Below are positions 12,911 to 25,224 of a stretch of DNA of 64,000 bases, piece after piece. The notes under the pieces are model-generated. The model saw nothing but the letters and a program-made list of their open reading frames with translations. It had not been told where the DNA came from and made no database searches. The position numbers were made by a program, and so were the translations under genes. The DNA is taken from NCBI GenBank assembly GCA_036971615.1, contig JAYKKR010000019.1, positions 124,001 through 188,000 on the forward strand. The letters run 5' to 3'. Each line of letters begins with the position of its first letter. Positions within the stretch are counted from its first letter, which is position 1. Source of the DNA: Amyloporia xantha. Taxonomy: Eukaryota; Basidiomycota; Agaricomycetes; Polyporales; Adustoporiaceae.

Positions 12911-14242
12911 TGAAACTGATTGAATGTATCATTAGATATGGCAGACGGTAACCTGCAATATGACCCACACCTAGACTTGGATGAACTCTTGCTCAAGTAA
13001 ATTTGTATACGTGCAGCCTACCACACCTTCAATTCATCTTTGTACTCTGGAAGTCTAAGTTCAAACAGCGGATCCCAATCTTTGCAACAGGCCTACATCC
13101 CCTCGCCGGTGCAGTGCCCGTATGGTCCTTTATCTTTCAAAAGAGTGTCAGCAAATATCTGTGAGTCTACATCAAATCTGCCGAGTACGGATGGCATGAA
13201 TTTTGGATCCAGATGAGTGCTTACAATCAGCTCCCTGAAACAGGACGTGATAGATTAAGTGAATGACCCGGGTGCGTTCAATGGTGAGAATGCGGGCTTT
13301 GATTCTGGCCTCAGTAGTTTGGGGAAGAAATAAATCACGCAATACCCACAGAATGTCAGAAACCCTAGTAAATACCGAACATTTATCGAAGTTCGCACAA
13401 TCTGTCACATAGAGCGGAGCGCTGCACTGCCCTGCCTCATGCGTTTGCCACCTGTGATAGGTTCGAATTGGCGCATCTGTATTGGGGTTACATTGTGAGT
13501 TGACATATTTCATCGGATGTCATTTTTCAAACAGTACCCGGAGAGTGGCCATGGCCTACCAACAAGTACTGCTCAGGCTGTCAATCGCAATGTGCACTGT
13601 TACGGGATGTTACTGTCATTTCTCGACCCACACGTTTGCGGTTGGGGTGCTATGCAAATTAACATCAATTTCTCAGGACCACAATCATTACGGAATCAAA
13701 CCCTAGGAGTTGTCAAGAAACAGAGCTCGAACTGCGTTCATCTCACGAATTCGAAGTAATCTGTGTTCGAAGTTTTGACTCCAACGGTCGGTGATTAACC
13801 TCCGGCAAACTCCGATCGACTTGGCGCCCCGTCTGCCTGACTTCTGGAATAACGACCAGGACCTGCACCAGGATGACTGTTAAACTGGTATGTACGCATT
13901 TGCTACATGGACAGTTGTGCGTCTTGCAACACAAGTCCTAATTCTCTTCGCTGGGAAACTATGTCCGAGTGTTCCGCCACCGTAGTGACAGTGATATTCA
14001 TATATTTATGCAGTCCTCTGCCCGGTGATTTCAACAGAATCAATTATGCAGTGTTGCCGCCGCATGCGACACCGTGCGCGCCATCCCTGTGCCCCTTCTA
14101 TATCGTGTATACTATGACGGATTGCATCAGATGCCATCCGTTAGTGTTCACCACCCACGTCGACCGTGTACAAACTTCGTTGCTATAAATGCTGTGGTCG
14201 CACACGATATTTTTATGCCTCTTTCTTCGCTCTTGAGCAACC
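12911..14242. other. Intergenic, nothing recognised
   Basis: No domain, RNA or repeat recognised. Several open frames under 100 codons overlap in different frames without splice support. Confidence 0.35.
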
Positions 14243-16172
14243 ATGGACGCCCAGCATGTTGACCTCAACAGCACGATGGGCCAAGTGTTTGTCGGCGTGC
14301 TCTTCTCGGCAATGTAGGTCTCGTTGAGGCCTATGCGTCTACATCAGGCTCATGCTAAGACTTTCTCAACAGGGTATATGGACTGACGTGTGCTCAATCT
14401 TTGTTATACTCTTGGCACTACACTAAGGATCCGCTAATTCTGAAGGGCTTGGTACGATGTTATTTCCTCTCGGGAGAAGCACCCCATGTTCTTACCCACC
14501 CGACACAGGTCGCATTTCTATGGTTTGCCACAGCTTCGTTTCATATTACATTTCTACATAACTTTCTAGGGTTCTCGATACATTGAGAATCATTCTAGTT
14601 GCCAATGTAAGAGCCTGCATCGGTCAAGTGTGACAAAACAAACTGACCAATAATAGAATCTTTCCTGGTATGTTGTGCTGAATCACGGTGATACGAGCAC
14701 CCTCAGGCGCATCAAGGGGTTTGTTTTAATGGTCATATGCACTAGTTAATGAGGCTTACATGAGGAGTCGATGCAGGACATTCAGGGTGATAATTCTCGT
14801 ACCATACTTCTACGAAATCTGATGTATAATTTCTGATCAGGCGGAGCATATCGTAGCGGTGCGTGCGATAATTCATGTATGGTCGCCGCATACTGATTTG
14901 TGTTCGCAGCTAACCGTGGTTTTGCTTGTTCAATGGTCGGCATTTTCTCTTTTGCTTCAAAGGAGATTCGCTTGATTGCCATATCTTGTACAGCTTCTTT
15001 ATCCACAAGATTTGGACACGTGCGTTTCGTCGATAGTCCCGTCGACACATTTTGACAGGTTGCCCTTAAGTTGTCAGAGTCAAAGCATATCGGATACCAT
15101 TGACTACCGGAATGGTAAAACCAGAATTTATTGTAAGTGACCTAATTAATCGTTTCCCAGATGCTTCTTTCCATTGCGTCAGCAGGTATGTGCTCTGCCT
15201 CCGTTCATTTATTTGAAAGGACTCATCATGTTACAGGAGCTGGAATAGGTCAGTCTACTGCATCAGACTTTTGGCACGCTCTTATCGATATATGTTATGT
15301 TATGTAAATCAGGATTGATTTGCGAAGCACAGTAAGTGGGTCGCCATATTATAGCTGCAAAATACATTTGAACTAAAAGCAAACATGGGTTAGGGGGCTC
15401 GGAACAATCTCACATCTTCTGTGGAATGTGCTTGTATGTTCGCTGCAATTATTCACCGCCACACTTTTGATGTCGGGTAATCTTGTGCAAGGCGCCGGGA
15501 ACAGTTCAAGTTGCCTGCGCGCTCGCGGCCGATTTCTGCATCACAATTGCGTTGAGCTGGATACTGTACGGGGAACAGACTCAGACGCAGTTTAAAGGGT
15601 GCGATCACGCGCTTCATGACTTAGCTAATGTCTCAATATGTTAACATCAGAATGGGAAACGTACTATCGAAGCTCATGGTATTCATGATTCAACGAGGAC
15701 TATTGATAATGTGAGTGATTACCGGAAAACGTTCACCGACCACTGGACTTGTCATATTCTAGTATCGTACAAGTGCTGCAGTTCGCCACTGTGAGTTGGT
15801 CCGTAACCTCCATATTCGTTGAACTGATGTCCTTCGTCCAGTATTTCCGCATGTGGAACAATGTTCTCATGGTGTCAGACATATTCCATTGGCACGACCC
15901 AGCTTGTACAGGTAAGTATCGCTATTCATGCCGCTGAGGCAAACTAATAATCGTCAATGTACCCAGTCTATGTCAACTCGTTACTTGCAGTGTCCGTTAA
16001 CTGTCAGACACGTCAATGCTGTACTGACTGCAGATATAGGTTGAATGTCCGACATCATCTCAGAGACCAAACAAGTGGAGTGGCCAGATTGTCAGAACTT
16101 GACCATCGCCCAGTTGAAATGATTGCACTTGGAGACGTCGACAAGACCAATGCAACGTCCTCATACGGGTAG
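14243..16172 (+). CDS. DUF6534 domain-containing membrane protein (possibly decayed)
   Basis: This is the best-preserved DUF6534 copy. Exon 1 (14243-14313, 71 nt) encodes MDAQHVDLNSTMGQVFVGV; exon 2 (14373-14451, 79 nt) encodes VYGLTCAQSLLYSWHYTKD. Further hydrophobic exons are readable at about 14510 (VAFLWFATASFHITFL), 15390-15480 (GLGTISHLLWNVLVCSLQLF), 15505-15600 (VQVACALAADFCITIALSW), 15655-15712 and 15760-15890. The last coding intron (48 bp) joins YVNSLLAV to LNVRHHLRDQTSG, and the frame stops at TAG 16170-16172. Six to seven membrane segments are expected for this family, whose function is unknown. In-frame stops just after exon 3 (about 14582) leave doubt whether the gene is intact or my exon 3 boundary is wrong. 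Exon sizes and intron phases match the copies at 2433 and 6242. Confidence 0.55.
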
Positions 16173-17381
16173 GATCCGCATCTGTATCTGTTAAAGGGGA
16201 CTAACCTCAAGCGTTCCTGTCTGTCGCTTTTTATGGTTGCGCACAGGCTCTCCCGTTTTGCAAGAGCGCGGAAGCCATCTGTGACACTTGATGGTATTCT
16301 GGTGACGAAGGAGACAATAAATCACGATGGCGATTTGTCACCCCTTGCTACGGATCGAGAAGGGGATTACCTTTAGCCGTACTGGGGCCGTTTTCGGAAA
16401 GCGCTTATTAGTGCTTTCATGTAAACTTGGGTTTTCTTATATCATTATGGTGCTGTGATCCTCTCAAGGTGTAAGCACGGTACTTGTCAGCGTTCCCTAC
16501 AACACATTCGTCAACTACAATGCGTCCTTTTATATACTGTACGGATCCACTTGCGATCAGATTCTATTTTGCAGCTGGTAATATGCTACGAATAGTCTAA
16601 CTTGAAAATCTTGGTGCGAATTGATATCAGTGCATCATCTCGTTCTCAATCTTGCGCGTGCTCTATATGCATGTGATGTCATGTAAGGCAAACATATCGT
16701 ATGCTCATAACCAGCCCTCCGGTTTGCCATGAACGACGAACCTATAGAGGCATCGTAACCTGGGCCGTTTCCACAAAATTTTGGCGGCCATGCCCTTAGG
16801 TAGGCCTTGTATTCTATTGGATATTGGACAACTGGAAGTCAGCTTAAACCAATTTGAGTTGCGGGACGCTGCCTTTCCATCCGCTACCGTCCGGTATGCC
16901 TCACCATGCACAATCATCGACGATCGAGCTGACAGACGTGAAGATAATGGAGGTAGAAGATAACGTAGGCCGGAGTTCTCTAGGCACCAGCAGCAAGGCG
17001 GCAGTGAGGTGACCTATGAGTCTGAGATTTTGATTCGTTTTGAGGTATCCAGGATCCTGCATGTGTATGCGATCCGTGATCTTGATGTATTTCTGCGACG
17101 GTCCCGCTAATTGTGAACCAGATCTTGTTCGCCGTGTATCAGTACAAAGCTGAGAAGCCCTGAAAGACTTCTACTCTTGTTGTATCATTCCCTAGGCAAG
17201 AAGTGCGGGTATCAGTGCGGGTATCAATTCCCCCATATGCACAGTGCACATAGCCCGCAGAAATCCTAAACCACAAACAAACCGTCATGATAATTCGTCA
17301 CATAGATCGTAATGGATACAGAGGATATCATACAAACACTTCTCACACCGTACATCCGAGATTGAACGCACCAATAATCCA
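16173..17381. other. Intergenic between DUF6534 gene and ATG7 3' end
   Basis: No gene recognised. A 13-bp word (AGTGCGGGTATCA) is directly repeated near 17205-17230. The right end is the 3' flank of ATG7. Confidence 0.4.
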
Positions 17382-20163
17382 CTAGAAATCGTCTTCGCCC
17401 TCTTCCGCATCCCAGCCCATACTCTCCAGAGCTGCCTCGCCTTCATCGTACAACTTGTCGAGTCCAGTCAGCGACTCTAGATACCCCTGCTCGTTAAACG
17501 CCTTCAACATCATGTCGAAGCCTTGTGTTTCGTAAGCCTTTATCACCTATGATAGCGATGCCGTCAGCACAAGCAACAAATGGAAGTTTTCTGACAGCGC
17601 TGAGGATCGGCCATACTCACAGTCTCGCTGCAACCCGTACACCGGTCATATGCTGCACCCGTGATGGGCATATTCCTGAATTGCGCAAGGAAGCCCCGGA
17701 GCTGATGCGGCACGATACCCAGAACGCCCTCTGATGCCGGTGCATCAGCTACACCAGGACCAGACTGTGTCGGCGGAGGGGCGGGCGCGTTAAGGCTGGG
17801 AGAATGGGGAATACATAAGATGTATAAGTAATTTGTTAGTACAGCATACGCATGGCGGTGGGGCACGTACCCGTCGGGGTGTTGAAGAAGAGACACGAGC
17901 AGCTCGACAGCGGTAGACGCCGCAATTGACGCGAGACCCGGTCTCGTTACTGTGCACATCTGGTCGAGCGTCCTGTCTGTAAGAGACTGAAAGCGGACGG
18001 AACATGCCCTCATCAATAACGAAGCTCGTAACGCCAGAGCCCGAACGACTGACATCGGCAGGGGCAACGATGTCGTTACAGTAGTAGCAGCCAAGTCGCT
18101 TTCCAGATGAGAGCGCTGCGCGTGCACCGTGGCGCATGACGAGGAACGTGTCGAATCCAAGCGCAGCGTTCATAACGATCTACCAATGCAAGGAATGTTC
18201 GTCAATCAACGCGCGGGCAAAGGGCACCGGCCTACCTTTCCCTTAGCTGCGCCCATAACAGTAGGTAGCCATCTGCTCTCTCTCGAGTCCATCAGAAGGA
18301 ACACGACGTCATGCTCGTCGACGAGCTTCTCGAGCGTCTCAACGTCTTTCCGCGTCTGCTCCACCGACGCAGGGGGAACAGGATGGCCAGGCATTGGTAT
18401 ACTGAGATTGTGGCCGGATGAATTCTAGAGAGAATAGCACCAGTTAAGCAGAAGTCAAGTCCCGTCGTTCCCAGACTGACTGACCACGCCCGGGAAGATC
18501 TTCTTCAGTTTCTCCGCCGCACAGGCAGCCTTGGGCTTCCCGCCGTTCAGACAGTCCTCGAATTCGAAGAGCGGCTGGCGCACGGGGTTGGAGAACGAGA
18601 CGCGCGCAGAGTCAACAAAGGTGATCTTGCGTACGCCCCAGCCCTGCGTTACGAGATGACAGTCAGGTGTGCCGCTTCGGACTAGATGTATGACAACGTT
18701 ACGCGTACCATAAGCGTGCGCGCTACGTAGCACCCGAGCGTCCCAGCTCCAAGCAGGAGACACTTCGTGTTCGCGACCTTCTCGAGATCCAGCGCTGGAA
18801 GGATGCGCCACCGCATGAGCTTAAGATTTAGATCGACGGCCTGGTCTGCGAGTCTATCATAGATTGTCGCGAATTACGAGTCAACGAGTCATCTTAGACA
18901 GAACAGCTGAAGGCAACGATCGGACGGTGCGCACCTCGTCGGGTCCATCATCGGCGCGAGATCCGCCATTCTCGGGCCCAGCTTTGCCCTGCACGTTCTT
19001 CTCCCAACCGACCGCAGCGGGCTTCTCGGTGGTCGCCGAGACGGTGGCTTTGCCATCGCCCTGTCTTACCACGCCGAAGCGGCTCTTCCAGGCGCCACCC
19101 TGAGGGGGCTTCTCCGAGTCGCGCCAGCAGAGTACGCGATAGGACGACGCAGGGTAGACTGCGGCGAGGTAGGCGAGGAGGTTGCGCAGGGGCCAGCCTG
19201 GGTTGGTCGGCGCTGCGGAGGGGTCTAGGAAGGCAATGGTGCGCTGCATGAATGATGATCGGCAAATCAACGATGCAGTAATGGGGTAAGAGAAGTGGTC
19301 AAATGAGCATCGGAAGTGCAGAGAAAGTGCTGAACATGGCGCACGTCTTCAGCGGGAACATCGGCAAAAAAGGTGGCGAAATCCTCGACAGGTGCGGTCT
19401 CGGGGACATTGGTCTGCTTCGATGGTCGAACGAGAAGGAACGGGCGAGGGGTGGCGCTCATCAAGCTTTGGATCGTAGAAAGCTGCATGCGATTTACATG
19501 AATGGATTGTGAGCCAACACAGTACACGACTCACGAAAGTCGCATTGTACACATCTCCAGCTGGCTTCCAATCGCCATCAATTTCCCATGCAGGCTTGGC
19601 GACGAAGGCGGGGAAGGCGAACCAGTAATAGTACTTGTACTTCTTGAGATCAGCAAACGTAATAAGCAAGAAGCGCGTCAATTGGGCGGTGGAGCGATCG
19701 ACGGTAACGCTCTTCCAGATCTGTACATAATCGAATGAATAGGGTGCATGTACACATGGGTTCGAATATACGCTACTTCGTCTGTAACTGAGTTGAACAG
19801 CGCCGTCTTGTCTGCAGCCTTGAACTCTTCGATGGTGTTGTAATTCTTAAATACACCTGTCACGGGTACGGAATGTGCGGGAGATCTGGAACATGACATG
19901 GATTCAATCGAGATCATCGAGCATCTTGATGCGACTCACTGCTGTGCTTGGGCGAAGGATTCGCCTCCGACGCTCAAATTGCACCCCAGTGCGATTTCTG
20001 TGCCTGTCTCGCGGTCCTTGACCGATCTGCCTGAAGAATAAGAGCCAGTCACGGGAACTGCGTCGTCTGACAGACGGAGGACATCGATCTTGAGGTCCGT
20101 GAGCGCGTGCCAGAACGAGGGCTGCACAAGCGAGGACAACGGCGCAAATTGCACAATCGGCAT
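17382..20163 (-). CDS. ATG7: Ubiquitin-like modifier-activating enzyme ATG7 (single-base frameshift in exon 5)
   Basis: This is the E1-like enzyme that activates Atg8 and Atg12 for autophagy. Twelve exons on the minus strand: 20163-19940, 19885-19777, 19720-19535, 19482-19345, 19243-18935, 18853-18709, 18643-18485, 18424-18236, 18179-18054, 17986-17871, 17795-17621 and 17546-17382. Without the extra base they sum to 2040 nt (679 aa), the normal fungal length. Diagnostic features are the N-terminal Atg7 domain ([11 protein letters not shown]), [17 protein letters not shown], the nucleotide-binding GAGTLG (about 357-362), the GCYYCND zinc-cysteine pair (517/520), the catalytic cysteine in [10 protein letters not shown] (about 539), a second CTGC pair and the acidic C-terminus. 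Exon 5 is 309 nt where 308 is needed: an extra A in the AAA at 18983-18985 shifts frame between NVQGK and [10 protein letters not shown]. All else is intact, so a base-call error or a very recent lesion is likely. Confidence 0.93.
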
Positions 20164-21321
20164 TGCGCTCGCGCTATATGCGTTGTTTCTCAGACAATTG
20201 GAGTAGATTGGGTTGAATAGAAAGACGAGGAGAGGGAAAGCTGACGAAGGGAAGCAGGTTGGGGGCACCTTTGTGAGTCTTCCATATATGGAAGGTATGG
20301 TAAATTAGACGCACAGATGCTATTCTGCTCGTTCTAAGTATGCATTCATTGATATTCATTCGGTACCTGGAATTTGTGTCCAATCAGGAGTCAGATTTCC
20401 AATGCTCTCTTGGCACTACACCACCTAATGCATGCTTGACCCATAAATTCACAGTGAAATGAGCTGCTCATTTCCAGTCGAAGGGCGGCGCTAACCACCC
20501 AAGAAGAGAGCAGAATAGTTCGATAGGTCGTCAATGAAATGAGGCTGGTGGCTGACAATAGTGAGAGAATGGAGCATCGGGTGGTACTGGTAGCCGCTGA
20601 ATGGGCGAAGAAAAACGGGGAAAGGGCGGTTGCTCAATTCGAAGGGACGAGGGTCCAGGCAGGAGGGCACCAGCTTATATACATTTACAGGACTGAGGAA
20701 AAAACAGACATGAAACGAGAAATGGAAGCTTTACGCGCCATGTCGACGCCCACGAACACCGAGAATATGGCAGAAAAGAAAATGACTGACGAATTTGGAA
20801 GGGGGGTCACCATATACGGAAACGGTTCGGGAGGCGAGTCGCCGACACAAGGGTACATATATATGAGTTTCGATTTCAAGTTCTGGTTGACATCGACATG
20901 CAATGTCTGGGCGTAATCTTCAAAGCCCCGAAATGACATATTCTATGCGCAACCGGCCGCCGCTGTGGACAATCGCAGTCCCTTTCTCTTTTCTTTCTTT
21001 TTAATTGCCTCTCGCTCTCTGCTCTTTAATGACTAGCCTCGGATGATTGACAGCGACGGCAGAGATTGATGCCGCGCAGACGATGTAGACGAGATGAGTG
21101 AACGAGGCGGCGTCCCGCTCCCGAGGGCGGCGGGATGCGCAGCAAATAGGACACGTCTCGTTGTCACCAATCCGCCCAGACACTGTTCGATGAATCGATG
21201 ACGATCCAAACCCAAGCCTGGTCGACCGTAACGCACACCATTTAAACCGGTGACTCAGAGCCCCAGATCGTTTTCCCCCTGCTATATCGAGTAACGCACC
21301 TTCCTGGACCGGATTCGTATG
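20164..21321. other. ATG7 upstream region, no further gene supported
   Basis: This holds the 5' flank of ATG7. Opposed open frames at 20539-20916 (plus) and 20685-20939 (minus) overlap each other and match nothing known; I cannot choose between them. Confidence 0.35.
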
Positions 21322-21567
21322 CACTCCGTGCGTAGCAAAGTTTTTCCAGTGGAAAAATGGTGGAAAAATGCATGGAAAAAGATAACCTATTTCCACTGGA
21401 AAAATGCTGGAAAAATGCTGGAAATATGTGGAAATATGTAAGAAAAATGCTGGAAATTTACATATTTCCAGCATGTTTCCAGCATGTTTCCAGTGGAAAT
21501 ATCTTATCTTTTTCCACACATTTTTCCACCATTTTTCCACTGGAAAAACGTTGCCATGCACGGAGTG
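21322..21567. mobile_element. Foldback MITE, CACTA-like ends, TSD ATG
   Basis: A 246-bp near-perfect inverted repeat. Ends are CACTCCGTGC and GCACGGAGTG, flanked on both sides by ATG, a 3-bp target duplication. Arms of about 110 bp are built from repeats of TGGAAAAATG and TTTCCACTGGAAA, so the element would fold into one long hairpin with a loop near 21440-21460. The 5'-CACT terminus and 3-bp duplication are what CACTA-class (CMC/Plavaka-type) non-autonomous elements show; the assignment is an inference. It carries no coding capacity. Confidence 0.8.
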
Positions 21568-22453
21568 ATGTTCACTTTCTTCGTGTCATTCTTTCGGCGT
21601 CCTCGGCCGCGGACTCTCAAATAACTCCTGTTCTTATGTCATACCTTCTTTTCTGAGGCTCTGTACAGTATAATAAGGGTGTCCTAGATCCTGTCTTCGA
21701 ATGGAGTAACCAACTTTTCCCTCGTTTTCTCAACTGCCTGAGTCTCTCACCTCAACTGCGTTACTTATTCGCGCGGACCAGCGACGAGCGCCGAGTTCTT
21801 CATCAGAGCTTGTTTTCATTTGAGTTCTTGCTAGGCAGCATATCATCCTCAAGCCAATCTTCAGAATGATTGAACTGGCTTATGAGACGATTTATTACGC
21901 CTTGCCCGCGCACCTGCTACCAAAGCTACCCGATATCCCAGCCTTCGGCGCTAATCAGCTACCTCTTGCAGCCGACGACGATCGGACGGCTTCCCTGCTC
22001 ATTCTTTCAATCAAGTTGGGTCGAGCGCGCTGCCCTTTGACACATCGTTCTACTCTGGTTTCCCTTCGTCCGTGACTTCTACTTGTTCTCGTAGTGGGCT
22101 GTGTCGTCTGTGTGTGGGTACAAAGTACTGGATGGTTGATCCCTCGAGATTTGGCATCTGAAAAGGGGCAAGGCGAGATCTTCACGCTTCGTTTCACTCA
22201 GCTTGCATACTGCAGAGGCAACAACTGTCAATTGTTCGCCTGTCAATCACATCTCGGATACCAACTTCATGGCCGCCCGACCTATACGGATACTTGGGTC
22301 CTGTATTAGCACAGCCCAGTGGGAACATTCAGGTATTCGGTTTCTGAAATCTTCTCTATTGACAACAGTACTTCTTGCGCGCTGTGCGGCGCCACCAACT
22401 GATTCGTGCGTAACCTTGTTTCTATTTCACGACGAGGCTGAGCATGCTTCTCG
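21568..22453. other. Intergenic, no gene supported
   Basis: A 69-codon open frame with ATG at 21866 has no recognisable domain. Otherwise this is the upstream region of the membrane protein gene. Confidence 0.3.
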
Positions 22454-22463
22454 CATATAAATA
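22454..22463 (+). promoter_or_regulatory. Putative TATA box of membrane protein gene
   Basis: CATATAAATA lies 103 bp upstream of the ATG at 22566, a plausible TATA element for the downstream gene. Confidence 0.4.
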
Positions 22464-22565
22464 CTTTATGGCCGCTTTCAGCGAAATCTCCGTCTGGTTC
22501 TGCTGGTCCAGCACCGCTTCGGTCCTGCCTCGCACAACTTAAGACCGGCACTGGGGTCATCTCTT

Positions 22566-24283
22566 ATGTCTATGGCGTCTGATCCCGTACCCCACAACAT
22601 ATCCTTCACCGACGAGTCCGCTTTCATTCGGCCCTACCCTCACAGAGACGGCCCCATAGACACGGAGTGGAATGTGTCGTTTTCCGACAGTTTGCAAGCC
22701 GACTGGTCATACAGCAACAATTTTGGTGTTGGAGTAAGCAACCTATCACCTGCAGAAAGTGACAATTTTCTGAATGTTTGGACCATGCAGAACAGCGCGC
22801 ACACGACGACACTCGTCGGTGCCTATGTGCTGCTTGACTGGGCAGGAACGGCAGTATGGTTGTACGGGCAAGCTGACCAGGGCACTTACACCGTCCAGCT
22901 TGACCAAGGAAGAGAAGTACAGGGGCAAGGATCTACCAGCAATGGCGTCCTTTTCAGTCAGACAGGTTTGGAGTACGGGACACATACAGTCAATCTCACG
23001 GTCGTAAAAGGAGAAGTCTCAATCACGGGAGCGACAATTACAGTCGGAATGGGCGAGAGCGGGTGAGCCATCCTTCAGCCTCCGCCAGAGTAACCCAGCC
23101 AATATAGGCTCCGCAGGACCGTCCTACAAACGCGCAACATCTCGGCAGTGCTGAACGACACTTTCCCGACCACTGGAAACCCGTTCTTCACGGCCGATCA
23201 GAGCTGGTCTGCTGTCAATTTATACGCAAATCAATCAGATGCCAACCCCTATCCGTGCATTGCCACGTACACAGAAGGTGCAACACTCTCCTTCGAACTC
23301 AACGAGACGGTGGGCTTTGCTATCTACGGCAGCGACGACTGGTTTCAGGGGATCTTCACCGTGGCCGTCACGTCTGCTAATGCATCGCCCGAGTCGGTCT
23401 CGGCCCTACCGAATAGCACGATTCAGTACAGCCCGCGGTCTGGCTGGACGACCGTGAATCAATTGAAATTCCTTGCGACGGGCTTGGACAGGACTGCGAC
23501 GTATCATGTGGACGTGCAGAATTGGGGCAACACGTTCAACCTGGGGTCTGTTCTTGTCTATGATGCTGTACCTAGGTGGGCGCCCTACTTCTCTGATCTC
23601 AGTGGTATGCTAGCATCACCTGAATTTTTGCATTTCAGCCCCTCGTCGTCGGCTTCCGCCACGTTGTCTAAGAGCAACGCTGACACGGGTCCGTCGTTGA
23701 CCTCAGGCTCTGGATCCACATCCACGCCCATTCCATCTTCTCTGGCGAAGGGTGCTATAGCTGGGATAGCTGTAAGATGGTAAAAGACAGTATTGTTCTG
23801 ACTGAAGTGACTGAAGATCTCCTACGACAGGTCGGATCCGTCATCGGTGCAGTCATACTAATCGCGGTGCTGCTCTGTTATCTTGCGCGTCGGAAGCGAA
23901 ACGCCCACGAGCCCATTGAGGTTATATCAGAAACTTGTACGTCCCTCTTTTAGTCATGAGTCGTGCCTTTCAGACTTTGATTCACCTAATCACACTCTCC
24001 GGTGCTGCTTCTCGCGTTCGCAGATGGAAAAGACTACGTTCCCGTCACACCAGTCGCCCGGCCTCCAAAATTCACACCTGCCATGCCCTCCGTTGCGTCG
24101 CCCGAGGTCTCCGTCCCACTCCCTGCTTCTGAGCAGCGCGAAGTGGCCTCATTGCCAATCCTCGATATCACCAGATCGAATGCAGATGCGTACGACACGT
24201 TCGGGTCGCAGATTCACGAGCGGGATGCGGGGCCTGTGATTCTCCCCCCTGTCTATGACCCCGCCTGGGCAGAGAGCGGATGA
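22566..24283 (+). CDS. Single-pass membrane protein with paired jelly-roll-like ectodomains
   Basis: Four exons, 22566-23062, 23108-23771, 23831-23936 and 24024-24283, total 1527 nt (508 aa), all in frame. The first domain (about 1-165) and the second (about 175-345) resemble the beta-rich extracellular modules common in Agaricomycete membrane proteins (motifs GTAVWLYGQAD..GTYTVQLD and VGFAIYGSDDWFQGIFTV). A Ser/Thr-rich stalk (about 350-380) follows, then one transmembrane helix (about 381-405, GSVIGAVILIAVLLCYL) with a stop-transfer ARRKRN, and a proline-rich cytoplasmic tail of about 100 aa. Many N-x-S/T sites suit an exposed ectodomain. No signal peptide is evident at the chosen ATG, so either a short upstream exon is missed or the single helix acts as signal anchor. 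Function is unknown; a surface sensor or adhesin-like role is speculation. Confidence 0.8.
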
Positions 24284-24854
24284 TCGGTCTGCCTCTTCCG
24301 ATGCTTATGGCAGCTTCAGGAACGCCTGGCGCTCTCGCTGAAGGTTTGCAAGCATCAACATGCAACGTCCTCGGAGTAATGCTAGGTTGAAGCGGGTGGT
24401 ATGGTACCGGTGCCTCAGTCCCGTCCCTGATCTCACTGTCACATGTCGCTGTCATGTCCGATAACCATAGCCTTTTCGAGGTCGATCTGAACCGTCAGCG
24501 GAGCGCCTGTCTACGAATCAAGATCGGAATATAGTAGACCGGGCACGCACTACGCGCGTGTGTACATGGCGGCTTTTGTGCGTATCTGCATAAATGTGGA
24601 GCATTAGTAGACGGGGTGCTGCTAGTGCGCCATTCTTAGGTCTATGCCCAAATGCCCCTGCAGTTTGTCTCGATGCAAGTTCTTGCTGTGAACCAGAGCT
24701 GCCAGCCATCACCTTTTCAACAAGCAGGCCAATTGCGCCTTCAAAATAACTTCCCCAGAATGGAAATTTACCTCCCAGATTTGGTGCTAGGATAATATAA
24801 GGCTAACAATGTAATCTATTTCTGGAAATTGTCAGATTCCAGGTCATCGGTCAC
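24284..24854. other. Intergenic, nothing recognised
   Basis: 3' flank of the membrane protein gene; no further feature seen. Confidence 0.4.
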
Positions 24855-25224
24855 CAGTAGGGCTGCTCAATTCTGCTCGCTTGGTGCGCGCTCACTCAAG
24901 CACCTCCTTGTTTAGGCTGTTCGAACACGGCTAAATCCGAGCGCGCTGCATCAGCCACCTGCGCTACACAGGGTGTAGGTGTATTATTTCCTGACATGTG
25001 CGAGCTATTCTCGTGCCCAAACCTTTCGTACAGGCTATGCATACATGTACAAAAACACTAATGACTTTTACGAATTTTTTGACCGAGCCTGCAGTCAGGA
25101 AAACCTTCACCCATACCAGGACCCAACCTGGTCTGCTTGCCGTGGCTGCCGAGTGGAAACGGCCAAAACGGGTAGGTACTCAGACGAGCGCGCACCGAGC
25201 GAGCAGAATTGAGCAGCCCTAGTG
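24855..25224. mobile_element. MITE with CACTAGGG-type terminal inverted repeats
   Basis: A 370-bp element bounded by about 35-bp inverted repeats that begin CAGTAGGGCTGCTCAATTC on the left and, read inward from the right, CACTAGGGCTGCTCAATTC. One arm carries a single mismatch after GCTCGCT. The termini resemble CACTA-class elements, but no clean target duplication is visible, so it is probably old. No coding capacity. Confidence 0.7.
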
